Shown: positions 1 to 9,063 of the stretch, piece by piece
Numbering within the stretch: the first letter of the stretch is position 1
Layout: each line of letters opens with the position of its first letter
Source: Rhizobium sp. CG5
Lineage (GTDB): Bacteria; Pseudomonadota; Alphaproteobacteria; Rhizobiales; Rhizobiaceae
Direction of reading: 5' to 3'
NCBI RefSeq assembly: GCF_023701945.1
Contig: NZ_JABAEF010000004.1
Span: forward strand, 248,001-312,000
Length of the DNA: 64,000 bases
Made by a program: the position numbers and the translations under genes
Notes under the pieces: generated by a model
What the model was told of the DNA's origin: nothing
The model's input: the letters and a program-made list of their open reading frames with translations, nothing else
Database searches by the model: none

Positions 1-153
1 GAAGGCGAAGACATGAACGGCAAGATCATCGGCCGGCATATGTCGACAGGCATCGGCAAGCCGCATTTCTGGGATCGCGCCCGCTACTACAACGAAGAGC
101 GGCGGCTGGCGGCGGCGCTTGACGCCATGGAACTCAAATCCAGCGGAGTATGA
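1..153 (+). CDS. cpaF: Flp pilus assembly ATPase CpaF/TadA, C-terminal end (partial)
   Basis: Only the last 50 codons are in the window; the 5' part lies upstream. The visible tail (MNGKIIGRHMSTGIGKPHFW, then ARYYNEERRLAAALDAME) is typical of the C-terminus of the type II/IV secretion ATPase that powers Flp/Tad pilus assembly in the cytoplasm. Its stop codon overlaps the tadB start (ATGA), as expected for the translationally coupled cpaF-tadB-tadC order of alphaproteobacterial pilus operons. The identification rests on the tail plus context. Confidence 0.85.
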   Translation, partial: EGEDMNGKIIGRHMSTGIGKPHFWDRARYYNEERRLAAALDAMELKSSGV

Positions 154-1172
154 CGGCGATGTTCGGAATGGACCCGATTGTCTTGGCCATCGTCGCCCTT
201 GTCGCGATTGCAGCGGGCGCCGTTGCCTATGGTGTCCAGTTTTCCAGTATAGAAGCCGACAAGAAGACCTCGGCCCGCCTGAACCGGGTCAAAGCCGCCG
301 AGACCGACCTCAACAAGGTCAAGGCGGCGCGCGATCGGGTTCAGGAACTGTCCAAGCGCCGCAAGTCGGTGCAGGACACCCTGAAGGACATGGAGCGCAA
401 ACAGGCCGAAAAGACCAAGACGGCGGCGACGCTCAGCCTGAAGTCGCGCCTCGTGCAGGCCGGGCTCTCCATCTCGGCGGCCAAGTTCTATGTGTTCAGC
501 GCGATCTTCGGCGTTTTGGTCTTCGTCGGATCCTTCATCGGCGGATTGCCACTTCTTGCCACGGTCGGGCTCGCCTTTGTCGCCGCGGCCGGCCTGCCGC
601 GCTGGCTGGTCGGTTTTCTCATCAAGCGCCGCCAGAATAAGTTCCTGTCGGAATTTCCCAACGCCCTTGATGTCATGGTCCGGTCGATCAAGTCGGGCCT
701 GCCCCTCAACGATGCTTTGCGCCTGATCGCAGTGGATGGCCAGGAGCCGGTCAAAGGTGAATTTCGCCGCGTCGTGGAATCCCAGCAGGTGGGTTTGAGC
801 GTGCCCGAGGCCTGCACCCGCATGATGATCACCATGCCGCTGCAGGAGGTCAACTTCTTCTCGATCGTCATTGCCATCCAGTCCCAGGCCGGCGGCAACC
901 TCTCCGAGGCCCTGTCCAATCTGTCCCGCGTCCTGCGCGAGCGCAAGAAAATGAAGGCCAAGGTCAGCGCCCTGTCGATGGAGGCCAAGGCTTCGGCGGC
1001 CATCATTGGTTCCTTGCCTTTCGTGGTGACGCTTCTCGTCTATCTGACCTCGCCCTCCTACATCATGATCCTGTTCACCGACTCGCGCGGTCATATGATC
1101 CTCGGCGCATCGCTGGTCTGGATGAGCATCGGTATTCTGGTGATGCGCAACATGATCAACTTCGACATCTGA
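150..1172 (+). CDS. tadB: Flp pilus inner-membrane platform protein TadB
   Basis: 340 aa type II secretion F-domain protein forming, with TadC, the inner-membrane platform of the Tad/Flp (Ctp) pilus. An N-terminal membrane helix (about residues 8-28) is followed by a charged, lysine/arginine-rich cytoplasmic stretch, a paired hydrophobic region near 110-160, the T2SSF domain around 170-295 (LDVMVRSIKSGLPLNDALRL is the typical entry motif) and a C-terminal membrane helix. The start overlaps the upstream ATPase stop; an alternative ATG lies three codons downstream. tadC follows after 15 bases in the same operon. Confidence 0.92.
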   Translation: MTAMFGMDPIVLAIVALVAIAAGAVAYGVQFSSIEADKKTSARLNRVKAAETDLNKVKAARDRVQELSKRRKSVQDTLKDMERKQAEKTKTAATLSLKSRLVQAGLSISAAKFYVFSAIFGVLVFVGSFIGGLPLLATVGLAFVAAAGLPRWLVGFLIKRRQNKFLSEFPNALDVMVRSIKSGLPLNDALRLIAVDGQEPVKGEFRRVVESQQVGLSVPEACTRMMITMPLQEVNFFSIVIAIQSQAGGNLSEALSNLSRVLRERKKMKAKVSALSMEAKASAAIIGSLPFVVTLLVYLTSPSYIMILFTDSRGHMILGASLVWMSIGILVMRNMINFDI

Positions 1173-1187
1173 GGAAGCGACAAAGCC

Positions 1188-2174
1188 ATGTCCCAGGAAC
1201 TTGCATCCCGGCTGACCGATCCCAGCATGATCCTGGCGGTTCTTGTGGCCATCGCCGTGTTTGCGACGCTCTACACTTTCGCCATCCCCTATTTCGAGCG
1301 AGGCGACCTCAACAAACGCATGAAAGCCGTTTCGACCGAGCGGGACCTGATCCGCGCGCGGGAGCGGGCTCGCATGAACGCTGACAGTTCCAACAGCAAG
1401 ACCTCGCTGCGGGCCAACAACAACCGATCGGTCCGCCAGATCGTCGAGCGCTTCAACCTGCGCAAGGCGTTGGTGGATGATGGCACCATGGACAAGCTGC
1501 GGGCTGCCGGTTTCCGGACCCAGAACGCCCTGAACATCTTCCTGGTGGCCCGCTTCCTTCTGCCGTTCCTGTGCCTGGCGGGGGCCGTGGTCTGGATCTT
1601 CGTCCTCGGCAATCTTGCCGAAAAACCATTCGGCATTCGCATCCTGGCCGCCGTCGTTGCCGCCTATATCGGCTTCTACATGCCGAATATCTACATTTCG
1701 AACCGCATGGCCAAGCGTCAGCTGTCGATCAAGCGGGCCTGGCCCGACGCGCTCGACCTGATGCTGATCTGCGTCGAATCCGGTATTTCCATCGAGGCCG
1801 CCATGCGCCGGGTGGCCGAGGAAATCGCCAGCCAGTCGGCGGAACTGGCCGAGGAAATGGTGCTGACGACCGCCGAGCTCTCCTTCCTGCAGGACCGCCG
1901 TACGGCGCTTGAAAATCTCGGAACCCGCACCCAGCTCGAAGGGGTGAAGAGCGTCACGCAGGCGCTCATCCAGGCCGAGCGCTACGGCACGCCGGTCGCC
2001 CAGGCGCTGCGCGTTCTGGCCCAGGAAGGCCGCGACGAGCGCATGAACGAGGCCGAGAAGAAGGCGGCCGCCCTGCCGCCGAAGCTGACCGTGCCGATGA
2101 TCCTGTTCTTCCTGCCCGTCCTGGTGGCCGTCATCCTCGGACCGGCCGGCATCCAGGTTTCCGACCGCTTCTAA
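1188..2174 (+). CDS. tadC: Flp pilus inner-membrane platform protein TadC
   Basis: 328 aa, second T2SSF-domain platform protein of the Tad/Flp pilus. It has an N-terminal membrane helix (about residues 13-35), a basic linker, two hydrophobic segments near 110-165, the T2SSF core (ALDLMLICVESGISIEAAM at about 185-205) and a C-terminal helix (MILFFLPVLVAVILGPAGI). It lies directly after tadB and is the last pilus gene on this strand; the TPR lipoprotein tadD follows on the opposite strand beyond a LysE-type exporter. Length and domain order are normal for the family. Confidence 0.92.
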   Translation: MSQELASRLTDPSMILAVLVAIAVFATLYTFAIPYFERGDLNKRMKAVSTERDLIRARERARMNADSSNSKTSLRANNNRSVRQIVERFNLRKALVDDGTMDKLRAAGFRTQNALNIFLVARFLLPFLCLAGAVVWIFVLGNLAEKPFGIRILAAVVAAYIGFYMPNIYISNRMAKRQLSIKRAWPDALDLMLICVESGISIEAAMRRVAEEIASQSAELAEEMVLTTAELSFLQDRRTALENLGTRTQLEGVKSVTQALIQAERYGTPVAQALRVLAQEGRDERMNEAEKKAAALPPKLTVPMILFFLPVLVAVILGPAGIQVSDRF

Positions 2175-2275
2175 AGCATGCTGCCCGACAGTGGGCGCCG
2201 GTTTCGGCATGACGACATGCGACAAAACAAAAAGACAAAGCGCGATGAGCGAATCTGAAAGATCGCGAAACGCTA
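2175..2275. repeat. Rhizobial-type intergenic palindromic repeat
   Basis: Directly after the tadC stop lies an AT-interrupted element. It starts with an imperfect hairpin (GCATG at 2178 returning as CATGC near 2217), then an A-rich spacer, then a second hairpin CGCGAT (2241-2246) / ATCGCG (2262-2267). The layout and wording (GCATG..GCCCGA..ACATGC..AAAGCGCG..AATCTGAAAGAT) match what I remember of short dispersed intergenic elements abundant in Rhizobium and Agrobacterium. It could act as a 3' mRNA stabiliser or terminator for the tad operon. Family assignment is from memory. Confidence 0.5.
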
Positions 2276-2414
2276 CAGCTTCAATCTGGCCAGGAATCGT
2301 TTTAAGCTCATCGCCCGCGTGACTGGCGAATGAGATGGACGACCATCGGGAAGCGCGGGCAAGCAAATGCCGCTCGCCTGGGCTGTCAACGCCAAATCCG
2401 ACCGGAGGTCCTGC

Positions 2415-3056
2415 ATGTCGTCGTCGATTGTCATCCTGGGAATTCTGACAGCCATATTGATCGGGGCGATGAGCCCCGGCCCGAGCTTCGTACTCGTCTC
2501 CCACACAGCCCTTGGGCGGTCACGCGCCGCTGGCCTTGCCGCGGCTCTCGGCATGGGCGCCGGCGGCGCGATCTTTGCAGCCCTTGCCCTGGCGGGCCTG
2601 GGCGCGCTGTTAGCGCGGGTCGAGTGGCTTCATCTGATACTGAAGCTCCTGGGCGGCCTCTATCTCCTCTATCTCGCCAGCCGTTTGTGGCGGGGAGCGG
2701 CCGACCCGCTGCCGGTGGACATGCCGGAGCAGGGCCGTGAGCCCTCCCTGTTGCGCAGCTTCCTGCTCGGCTTGACGACCCAGCTCGGCAATCCGAAGAC
2801 CGCCGTGGTCTATGCCAGCATTTTCGTGGCGTTCCTGCCGGCCGATCCGGATCTGTCGGTGCTGGCGATCCTTCCGCCAGCCGTGTTCGTCGTGGAAGCG
2901 GGATGGTATGCGCTGGTGGCGCTGGTCTTTTCAGCAAGCCTGGCCCGCACGGTCTATGGCAAGGCGAAAGCCTGGATCGATCGTGCTGCCGCGCTGGTGA
3001 TGGCCGGGCTTGGCGCAAGGCTGATCCTGGAAAGTGTGCGTGTCCGGCTGGCCTGA
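2415..3056 (+). CDS. LysE/RhtB-family amino-acid exporter
   Basis: 213 aa polytopic inner-membrane exporter of the LysE superfamily. The N-terminal motif GAMSPGPSFVLVSHTALG (about residues 15-32) is the family signature, and six hydrophobic segments fit the known topology. The start is fixed by a strong GGAGG at 2404-2408, six bases before the ATG; an in-frame ATG at 2367 lacks such a site. Substrate is not predictable (amino acids such as homoserine, threonine or lysine are usual). It sits between tadC and the convergent tadD, breaking up the pilus locus, and is probably unrelated to pilus function. Confidence 0.88.
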   Translation: MSSSIVILGILTAILIGAMSPGPSFVLVSHTALGRSRAAGLAAALGMGAGGAIFAALALAGLGALLARVEWLHLILKLLGGLYLLYLASRLWRGAADPLPVDMPEQGREPSLLRSFLLGLTTQLGNPKTAVVYASIFVAFLPADPDLSVLAILPPAVFVVEAGWYALVALVFSASLARTVYGKAKAWIDRAAALVMAGLGARLILESVRVRLA

Positions 3057-3095
3057 GCCAGGCGCGCTCCCGCAGGGCGCCGGCGGTCCGGGCCT

Positions 3096-3926
3096 TCAGT
3101 TGGTGTTCTTGGTATCCGTGTCCTTGGCTGCCAGCTGCTTCCAGGAGTTCTGCTGGGCCAGCATGGAGCGCAGGTAGGCGACATTGGCGTCCGCCTGTTG
3201 CGGTGCAAGCTCCCGGCGGGCGATCTGTTCGGCTTCCGGGAAGCGTCCCTGCAGACCAACCACGAGCGCCAGGTTCTGGCGGACCCGGCTGTCGGCTGCC
3301 GGCTGTTCGGAGGCCGTGCGCAGATAGGTTTCAGCGGTCCTGAGGTCGCCTGACAGCACATAGGACATGCCGAGATTGGACAGGACCGAAGGATCGTTCG
3401 GTTGTAGGTCGAGCGCCATACGGTAGCGGTTTCTGGCGTCTGCGGAGCGGCCAAGCTGGTCGAGCACCGCACCCTCGGCGGAAAAGAGGCGCCAGTCCGG
3501 CCGGTCCGGTGTCTGGGCGCGGCCGATGGTGCCGAGTGCCTGTTCCAGCTGACCGGCGGCGGCCTGCGCCTTGCCATAGGCGGCCAGCACTTCCCGGTCG
3601 GAGGGATGGGCGATCGCCACCTGTTGCATGACGGCCAGAGACTGGGCCTGGCGGCCGGTCATTTGCAGGATATTGGCATAGGCAAGGCCGGTGCTGCGAT
3701 CCTTCGGATTGGCCTCGTAGGCCTTTCCGAGACTGGCTGAAGCACTGGCAAGCTGGGTGGCGTTCATCTGGTCGTAAGCGCGACTCATGTTCGGCACCGA
3801 GCCGGTCTTGATATTGTCGTGATTGCGGGTCGACGCGCAGCCGGTAACGGACAGGGCGACCAGTGTCGTGCACAGGCAAGTTAGCAGATTGCGTCTGTAA
3901 CGAGGTGAGGTTTCCCGAGCGGCCAT
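3096..3926 (-). CDS. tadD: Tad/Flp pilus-associated TPR lipoprotein TadD
   Basis: About 276 aa. The N-terminus is a lipoprotein signal peptide with lipobox LSVTGC (Cys near residue 30), followed by tandem tetratricopeptide repeats from about residue 60 to 250 (for example AYANILQMTGRQAQSL, NLGMSYVLSGDLRTAETYL, NLALVVGLQGRFPEAEQ). TadD is an outer-membrane-associated assembly factor of the Tad pilus, probably aiding secretin placement. An ATG three codons upstream (3935) is possible, but AGGAT just before the chosen ATG favours 3926. It is convergent with the LysE-type gene. Confidence 0.85.
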   Translation of the reverse strand: MAARETSPRYRRNLLTCLCTTLVALSVTGCASTRNHDNIKTGSVPNMSRAYDQMNATQLASASASLGKAYEANPKDRSTGLAYANILQMTGRQAQSLAVMQQVAIAHPSDREVLAAYGKAQAAAGQLEQALGTIGRAQTPDRPDWRLFSAEGAVLDQLGRSADARNRYRMALDLQPNDPSVLSNLGMSYVLSGDLRTAETYLRTASEQPAADSRVRQNLALVVGLQGRFPEAEQIARRELAPQQADANVAYLRSMLAQQNSWKQLAAKDTDTKNTN

Positions 3927-4069
3927 GCAGATCATCCTGGTTCCGGTTCATGGCCGCGGAAAAAATAGGGGTCGAAGGACGCGGCGCAATCTCCACTCAA
4001 GCAATAATCTGTTAACCCTAACGGAGTGTTAATACCCGCGTTCGCAGCGCAATTCCGGGAAGGCAGGAC

Positions 4070-5458
4070 ATGGTCCCCTATCAATATATCGAACGACAGA
4101 CCCCATTCACCACCAAGGCCGGAAAAACGCTTCCGATTTTCGCGGTCACCCCGGCCCATGTCGAGACCGGATCGATCGATCCGATCGCGCTGGACTGGGC
4201 CAAGAAGGCCGGATTTCGGGCCGAAGCCGGCACGGTTCTGCTGATTCCGACGGACGACGGCCACCTGGGCGGCGCCTTGCTGGGGCTTGGCACCAATCCG
4301 TCCGAAAATCCCTTCATCACCGGCAAGCTGGCGAGAGCACTGCCGGCCGGCGATTGGCACATAGAGACCGCCCCGCTGACCGCCAATCGCCTGCTTCTCG
4401 GCTACGGTCTCGGAAGCTACAGTTTCGACCGCTACCGGTCGGAGCGGCCGACCGCGCCGAAACTGATGATCCCCCAGGATGCCGATGCGGCCGATATCAA
4501 GCGTCAGCTCGCCGGCGTCTTCCTGGCGCGCGACCTGATCAATACGCCGACCAATGACATGGGACCGGCCGAACTCGAAGCGGCATTCCGCGCGTTGGCG
4601 ACCCACTACAAGGCGGAGGTCTCGGTCATCACCGGCGACGATCTGCTCGAGCAGAACTTTCCGCTCGTCCACACCGTCGGCCGCGCCAGCGCCCAGGCAC
4701 CGCGCCTGCTCGACATGCGCTGGGGCAAGAAGGGCCATAAGAAGATCACCCTGGTCGGCAAGGGCGTGTGCTTCGATACCGGCGGCCTCGATATCAAGCC
4801 GAGTGCTGGCATGCTGCTGATGAAGAAGGACATGGGGGGCGCTGCCAACGTGCTGGGTCTGGCCCTGATGATCATGGATGCCAAGCTGAAGGTGGACCTG
4901 CGGGTCATCGTTCCGGCGGTCGAGAATTCCATTGCCGGCAACGCCTTCCGCCCCGGCGATGTCTATCGCAGCCGCAAGGGCCTGACCGTGCAGATCGACA
5001 ATACCGATGCGGAAGGCCGCCTGATCCTGGCCGATGCGCTGAGCTATGCCGATGAGGATCAGCCAGACCTGCTGATCGACATGGCGACCCTGACCGGTGC
5101 AGCCCGCGTCGCACTTGGACCCGATCTGCCGCCCTTCTTCACCAATGACGATCATTTCGCGCTCGATCTGGCCGAAGCGAGCCTGGAGGTGGACGATCCG
5201 CTTTGGCGCCTGCCGCTCCACATGGGCTACGACAGGCTGATCCGCTCGCAGATTGCCGATCTGACCAATGCCCCCGCCGGCGGCATGGCGGGCGCCATCA
5301 CTGCCGCCCTGTTCCTCAAGCGCTTCGTGATGAAGACGCCGACCTGGGCGCATTTCGACATCTACGGTTGGGCGTCCGCCGAGCGTCCGCACAGCCAGAT
5401 CGGCGGCGAGGCGCAAGGCATCCGCGCGCTCTATCGCCATATCCGCGGCATCCTCTAG
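4070..5458 (+). CDS. M17 family leucyl aminopeptidase
   Basis: 462 aa cytosolic metallo-aminopeptidase. The C-terminal catalytic domain carries the hallmark NTDAEGRL (residues about 311-318) and the metal/lysine motif VGKGVCFDTGGLDIKPS (about 228-244), with MKKDMGGAANV just after. Together these supply the two-metal site that hydrolyses N-terminal residues from peptides. The N-terminal domain is shorter than in PepA, as in many alphaproteobacterial paralogues that sit beside an NlpC/P60 gene, as here. A GGCAGGA stretch precedes the ATG. It is followed on the same strand by a MarR regulator and an NlpC/P60 peptidase, suggesting peptide or peptidoglycan-fragment turnover. Confidence 0.92.
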   Translation: MVPYQYIERQTPFTTKAGKTLPIFAVTPAHVETGSIDPIALDWAKKAGFRAEAGTVLLIPTDDGHLGGALLGLGTNPSENPFITGKLARALPAGDWHIETAPLTANRLLLGYGLGSYSFDRYRSERPTAPKLMIPQDADAADIKRQLAGVFLARDLINTPTNDMGPAELEAAFRALATHYKAEVSVITGDDLLEQNFPLVHTVGRASAQAPRLLDMRWGKKGHKKITLVGKGVCFDTGGLDIKPSAGMLLMKKDMGGAANVLGLALMIMDAKLKVDLRVIVPAVENSIAGNAFRPGDVYRSRKGLTVQIDNTDAEGRLILADALSYADEDQPDLLIDMATLTGAARVALGPDLPPFFTNDDHFALDLAEASLEVDDPLWRLPLHMGYDRLIRSQIADLTNAPAGGMAGAITAALFLKRFVMKTPTWAHFDIYGWASAERPHSQIGGEAQGIRALYRHIRGIL

Positions 5459-5521
5459 CCTTGCAAAGCGGGTGGCGTTGGCCGTAAATGAAACGGCGAC
5501 GTAACGACATCGGAGCTTCGG

Positions 5522-5872
5522 ATGAGCGTGGAACTGACGGCCACAGCGGCGCTGGGGCTTTGGCATCATGTGACGCTGCGCCAAGTGCAGCAGGACGGCC
5601 GCGATCTCACCCTGCGGCAATTGGCGATCCTGTTGCATATCTATCTGGTGCCGCCGCCCCACACGGTGCGCGGTCTTGCCGCCACGCTGGATGTCACCAA
5701 GCCGGTGATTACCCGGGCGCTCAATACGATGGGCGAGATGGGTCTGGTCGACCGGGTGCGCGACGAGCGCGACCGGCGCAATGTCATCATCAAGCGCACG
5801 GTCGGCGGCGCCCTCTATCTCGAAAAGCTCGGCGATCTGATCATCGATCAAGGCCGCAAGATGAAGACGTGA
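5522..5872 (+). CDS. MarR-family transcriptional regulator
   Basis: 116 aa winged-helix DNA-binding protein. The HTH-wing region is clear: LTLRQLAILLHIYL, then HTVRGLAATLDVTKPVITRALNTM and the wing GLVDRVRDERDRRNVIIKRT. It is shorter than typical MarR proteins (about 140-160 aa), lacking much of the N-terminal dimerisation helix. It is placed between the aminopeptidase and the NlpC/P60 gene, whose ATG follows one base after its stop, so the three are probably cotranscribed. Ligand unknown. Confidence 0.85.
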   Translation: MSVELTATAALGLWHHVTLRQVQQDGRDLTLRQLAILLHIYLVPPPHTVRGLAATLDVTKPVITRALNTMGEMGLVDRVRDERDRRNVIIKRTVGGALYLEKLGDLIIDQGRKMKT

Positions 5873-5873
5873 G

Positions 5874-6731
5874 ATGACCATGACCCTCGACCGCAGGCTG
5901 AATGCCTTCAGACCGGATCTCGCCGATGCTGCCCTTGAAGGCGTGATCGCGGCCGAGCGCTATGTGTGCGGCACGCCGGCGCGCATCGCCGTGCCCGTCG
6001 CGGGCCTTCGCCGCCGCCCTGATATGACCGCGGGAATCGATACCGAGATGCTGCTCGGCGAAGATGTCATGGTGTTCGACAGGGCCGACGGCTGGACCTG
6101 GGTTCAGGCCGCGGCTGATGGCTATGTCGGCTATGTCCCCGAAACCGCGCTGACAGAAGATGCGCCGACGCCGACACACCGCGTCACGGTGCCCAGAACC
6201 TTCGTCTATCCCGGGCCGGACCTGCGGTTTCCCATATCGGCAGCCCTTTCCATGGGCAGCCGTGTCGCGGTTGTCGGCGAGGCGGAGACCCGCGGTACCG
6301 GCTACTATCTGCTGGCCGGCGGCGGAGCGGTGATCGCCGGCCATTGCCGGCCGGTGGGTGAGCCGGTTGTCGGCGACTATGTGGCGGTGGCCGCCCGTTT
6401 TCTCGAAACGCCCTATCTATGGGGCGGGCGGTCGGGATTCGGCATAGACTGTTCCGGCCTTGTACAACTGGCACTGATGATGGTGGACAAGGCCGCACCG
6501 CGCGATTCCGACATGCAGGCTGAGCGACTGGGCATCGCGATCGACCGCGACGAGCTTCGCCGCGGCGATCTGGTGTTCTGGAAGGGCCACGCCGGCATCA
6601 TGGAGGATGAGCAGACACTGCTGCATGCCAACGGCCATACCATGACCGTGGCCCGTGAGAATTTCGAGGCGGCGGTGCAGCGCATCGGCTGGCTCTACGA
6701 GCAGCCAACGGGGTATCGCAGACCGATCTAG
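5874..6731 (+). CDS. NlpC/P60-family peptidase with bacterial SH3 domain
   Basis: 285 aa. The C-terminal NlpC/P60 papain-like domain (about residues 160-280) shows the catalytic Cys in FGIDCSGLVQLAL, the His in RGDLVFWKGHAGIM, and LLHANGHTMTVARE. An SH3b-like module precedes it (MVFDRADGWTWVQAAADGYVGYVPETAL, about 63-90). Such enzymes cleave D-Glu-meso-DAP or related bonds in peptidoglycan peptides. No signal peptide is visible, so it may act on recycled muropeptides in the cytosol, consistent with the neighbouring leucyl aminopeptidase. An in-frame ATG two codons downstream (5880) is an alternative start. Confidence 0.9.
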   Translation: MTMTLDRRLNAFRPDLADAALEGVIAAERYVCGTPARIAVPVAGLRRRPDMTAGIDTEMLLGEDVMVFDRADGWTWVQAAADGYVGYVPETALTEDAPTPTHRVTVPRTFVYPGPDLRFPISAALSMGSRVAVVGEAETRGTGYYLLAGGGAVIAGHCRPVGEPVVGDYVAVAARFLETPYLWGGRSGFGIDCSGLVQLALMMVDKAAPRDSDMQAERLGIAIDRDELRRGDLVFWKGHAGIMEDEQTLLHANGHTMTVARENFEAAVQRIGWLYEQPTGYRRPI

Positions 6732-6849
6732 GTGGACCGCGATCTTTAATCCCGCCATCCGCCTTATTATATCGAGTTATATCGAGGGCAACGGGTAGAA
6801 ACGGAAGACGTTTCGCTTGCCCTATGAACCTGTCACGAAAGGGCCTGTC

Positions 6850-7179
6850 ATGACGGGACGACGACTATTGACGCTTATCGCCCTGTCGCTGGCTGTGACG
6901 GGCAGTGCCTATGCCGGATCGGCAGCCAAGGACCAGCCGACTTTTGCCTACAAGGATCTTCCAGGCGTCGTGCCGCCGGACCAGTTGCCGGACACCAGCT
7001 ATAAATGCACGACGACTACGGCATTCGTCCGCAGCTACCGTGGCTCGGAATTCTTCGCCGATGGAATGCCGGTCCAGGTCTATCAATGTACCCAGGGCGG
7101 CATCACCTATCAGGGCACTCGGCCGCCGATCTCGAAGGAATGGATGCCCGGCGTCAATCCGCGGATCATTGCGGAATAG
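6850..7179 (+). CDS. Small secreted protein, unknown function
   Basis: 109 aa with a Sec-type signal peptide (RRLLTLIALSLAVTGSAYAG, cleavage near residue 23) and a mature part with two Cys residues (SYKCTTTT and VYQCTQGG) that may form a disulfide. GAAAGGG a few bases upstream supports this ATG over the in-frame one at 6817. No family was recognised. It is likely periplasmic. It stands alone between the NlpC/P60 gene and a sensor kinase. Confidence 0.65.
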   Translation: MTGRRLLTLIALSLAVTGSAYAGSAAKDQPTFAYKDLPGVVPPDQLPDTSYKCTTTTAFVRSYRGSEFFADGMPVQVYQCTQGGITYQGTRPPISKEWMPGVNPRIIAE

Positions 7180-7341
7180 CCGTGCTGTGGTCGGTAGCGG
7201 CGCGAATAAGGCGAAGCCTTTGCATTGCGCGGCAGGTTCGATATGAAAGACGGACCGGGCGGGGCGGAACGGGAGTGCATTCCATGGCATGTGTGAAGGG
7301 CAGTCGGACGGCGTGGTGCATCAAAGTTTCGATGATGGCCG

Positions 7342-9051
7342 ATGACTAGGTGGATCCGCTTTTTTCCGACCACCTCCATCGGCGTCTATCTGATGGCCAT
7401 GGCGGTGCTGACGACCTTGCCGCTGCTCGGCTTCGTCGTCTTCCTGCTCGCCGAGCTGGAGAGCAATGAAAACCAGACATTGCGGCGCGAGACCGCCCAG
7501 GACGCGCAGACCATTGGCCGCAGTGTGGAACGCAAGCTACAGGATATGGCGACGACCCTGCGGCTTCTTTCAACCTCGCCGGAGCTGAAGACCGGCGATT
7601 TGATGGCGTTTCATGACCGCACTGCGCCGGGGCTGAAAGCGGACTCGCTCTATATGCTGCTTGTCCAGGCGGACGGCGCGCAGACCCTGAATACGCGGGT
7701 GCCCTTCGGCACCGCACTCGGCCCGATGGCCAATCTTCCGGCACTTCGATCGGCACTGGCCTCCGGCAATATCGAGGTGTCGGATATTTTCTTCGGCGCG
7801 ACCAGCAAGCAATGGGTTTTCAACGTCACCATGCCTTTGCCGCCGGCGCTGTCTTCGGCCGGCGCGGCCCTGGTGCTGACGCAAGGGGCGGGCGATCTTG
7901 CCAGCCTGACGGCAACCGATGGTTTGCCGATCGGCTGGTCGGCGGCGGTCCTGGACGCCTTTGGCCATGTCGTGGTGTCGAGCGGCCCGGACAACCGCAG
8001 CTCCGGGGCCGAGTTCCCCCCGGACATGCTGTCGCTGATGACCGGCTCAAACGACAGCGCCGTGGTGCCTGGCGACGGGCCGGAATTGATGCTGGGCTAT
8101 GCCAAGCTGCCGGGCTGGTCGTGGACTATCGCCGTCTGGGGCCCGACCTCCTCGGCCCAGGCGCCGCTGGTCAGCACATGGCGGCAATTGGTTCTCGGCA
8201 GCCTGCTGCTGCTGGGGCTGGGAATAGCGGTCGCCTGGGCCGCCGCCCAGCAATTGCGCAGATCCATCAGGCAGATCGCCGACATGGCCGAGCGGATCGG
8301 TGAAGGCGAGATCGTTTCGCCGGTGATGACCCGTGTGAGCGAGGCAAACCAGGTGGCCATCGCCCTGTCCAATGCCTCCTTTGATCGCAGCCAGGCCGAG
8401 GAACGGGTGCATTTCATCCTGCACGAACTGGTTCACCGCACCAAGAATATCCTCACCCTGGTCCAGGCGATGATGCGCCAGCTGGCCCGTGAAGCAACCA
8501 GTGTCGACCAGTACCAGAAGGATGTCAGCGGCCGCCTGTCCGGCCTTGCCGGCTCCATCGAGGCGCTGGCCCGGCAGCAATGGGGCGGCATTCCGCTGTC
8601 TGAGGTTGTCGACCTGCAGATCGCAACCGTGCTCGGGTCCGGCGAACGCGTCGCGCGGCGCGGCGCGGACCTGACGTTGAATGCCAATGCCGTGCAGAAT
8701 CTCGGCATGGTCTTTCATGAGCTGACCACCAACTCGGTCAAATACGGCGCGCTTTCCGTGCCTGAGGGGCAGGTCGTGGTGGAGTGGCAGACCGCGACGG
8801 ACGAGGCCGGCGAGCAGCCTATGCTGACGGTCACCTGGACGGAGACCGGCGGACCGCCGGTCATCCCGCCTGTCCGGCGCGGTTTCGGCTCCACGGTGAT
8901 CGAGCGCCACGCCGCCGCAGCGTTCCGCGGCAAGGCGACCGTGACCTTCGAGCCGGAGGGGCTGCGCTGGAGCCTGACAGGCCCGCGGCAGGCGTTTGAA
9001 GCGGGGCACGAGCCCGGCAGTGTCGAGCCCGCGGCGGCGGACCGTCCCTAG
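7342..9051 (+). CDS. HWE-family sensor histidine kinase
   Basis: 569 aa membrane sensor kinase. A first transmembrane helix (about residues 13-33), a periplasmic Cache-like sensor region (about 35-270), a second helix (about 278-300) and a HAMP-like linker precede the kinase core. The phospho-acceptor His is at about 365 in ELVHRTKNILTLVQAM, and the N-box FHELTTNSVKYGALS (about 459) has the HWE/HisKA_2 form typical of Rhizobiales. A terminal GFGSTVIERHAAAAF matches the G-box region. No response regulator is adjacent, so its partner is encoded elsewhere. Ribosome-binding site is weak. Confidence 0.88.
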   Translation: MTRWIRFFPTTSIGVYLMAMAVLTTLPLLGFVVFLLAELESNENQTLRRETAQDAQTIGRSVERKLQDMATTLRLLSTSPELKTGDLMAFHDRTAPGLKADSLYMLLVQADGAQTLNTRVPFGTALGPMANLPALRSALASGNIEVSDIFFGATSKQWVFNVTMPLPPALSSAGAALVLTQGAGDLASLTATDGLPIGWSAAVLDAFGHVVVSSGPDNRSSGAEFPPDMLSLMTGSNDSAVVPGDGPELMLGYAKLPGWSWTIAVWGPTSSAQAPLVSTWRQLVLGSLLLLGLGIAVAWAAAQQLRRSIRQIADMAERIGEGEIVSPVMTRVSEANQVAIALSNASFDRSQAEERVHFILHELVHRTKNILTLVQAMMRQLAREATSVDQYQKDVSGRLSGLAGSIEALARQQWGGIPLSEVVDLQIATVLGSGERVARRGADLTLNANAVQNLGMVFHELTTNSVKYGALSVPEGQVVVEWQTATDEAGEQPMLTVTWTETGGPPVIPPVRRGFGSTVIERHAAAAFRGKATVTFEPEGLRWSLTGPRQAFEAGHEPGSVEPAAADRP

Positions 9052-9063
9052 CCAGGAAGCATT

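Noticed and set aside
87..2504. Long minus-strand reading frame opposite tadB/tadC
   Set aside because: It encodes no recognisable domain, is Gln/Asp/Arg/His-rich as expected for the antisense of high-G+C genes, and overlaps two certain pilus genes.
3932..5881. 649-codon minus-strand frame opposite the aminopeptidase
   Set aside because: Antisense of a clear M17 peptidase with no family features; a high-G+C shadow.
6767..6786. Tandem 10-base direct repeat TTATATCGAG x2
   Set aside because: Only two copies and no dyad or nearby promoter match; too little to call an operator or repeat array.
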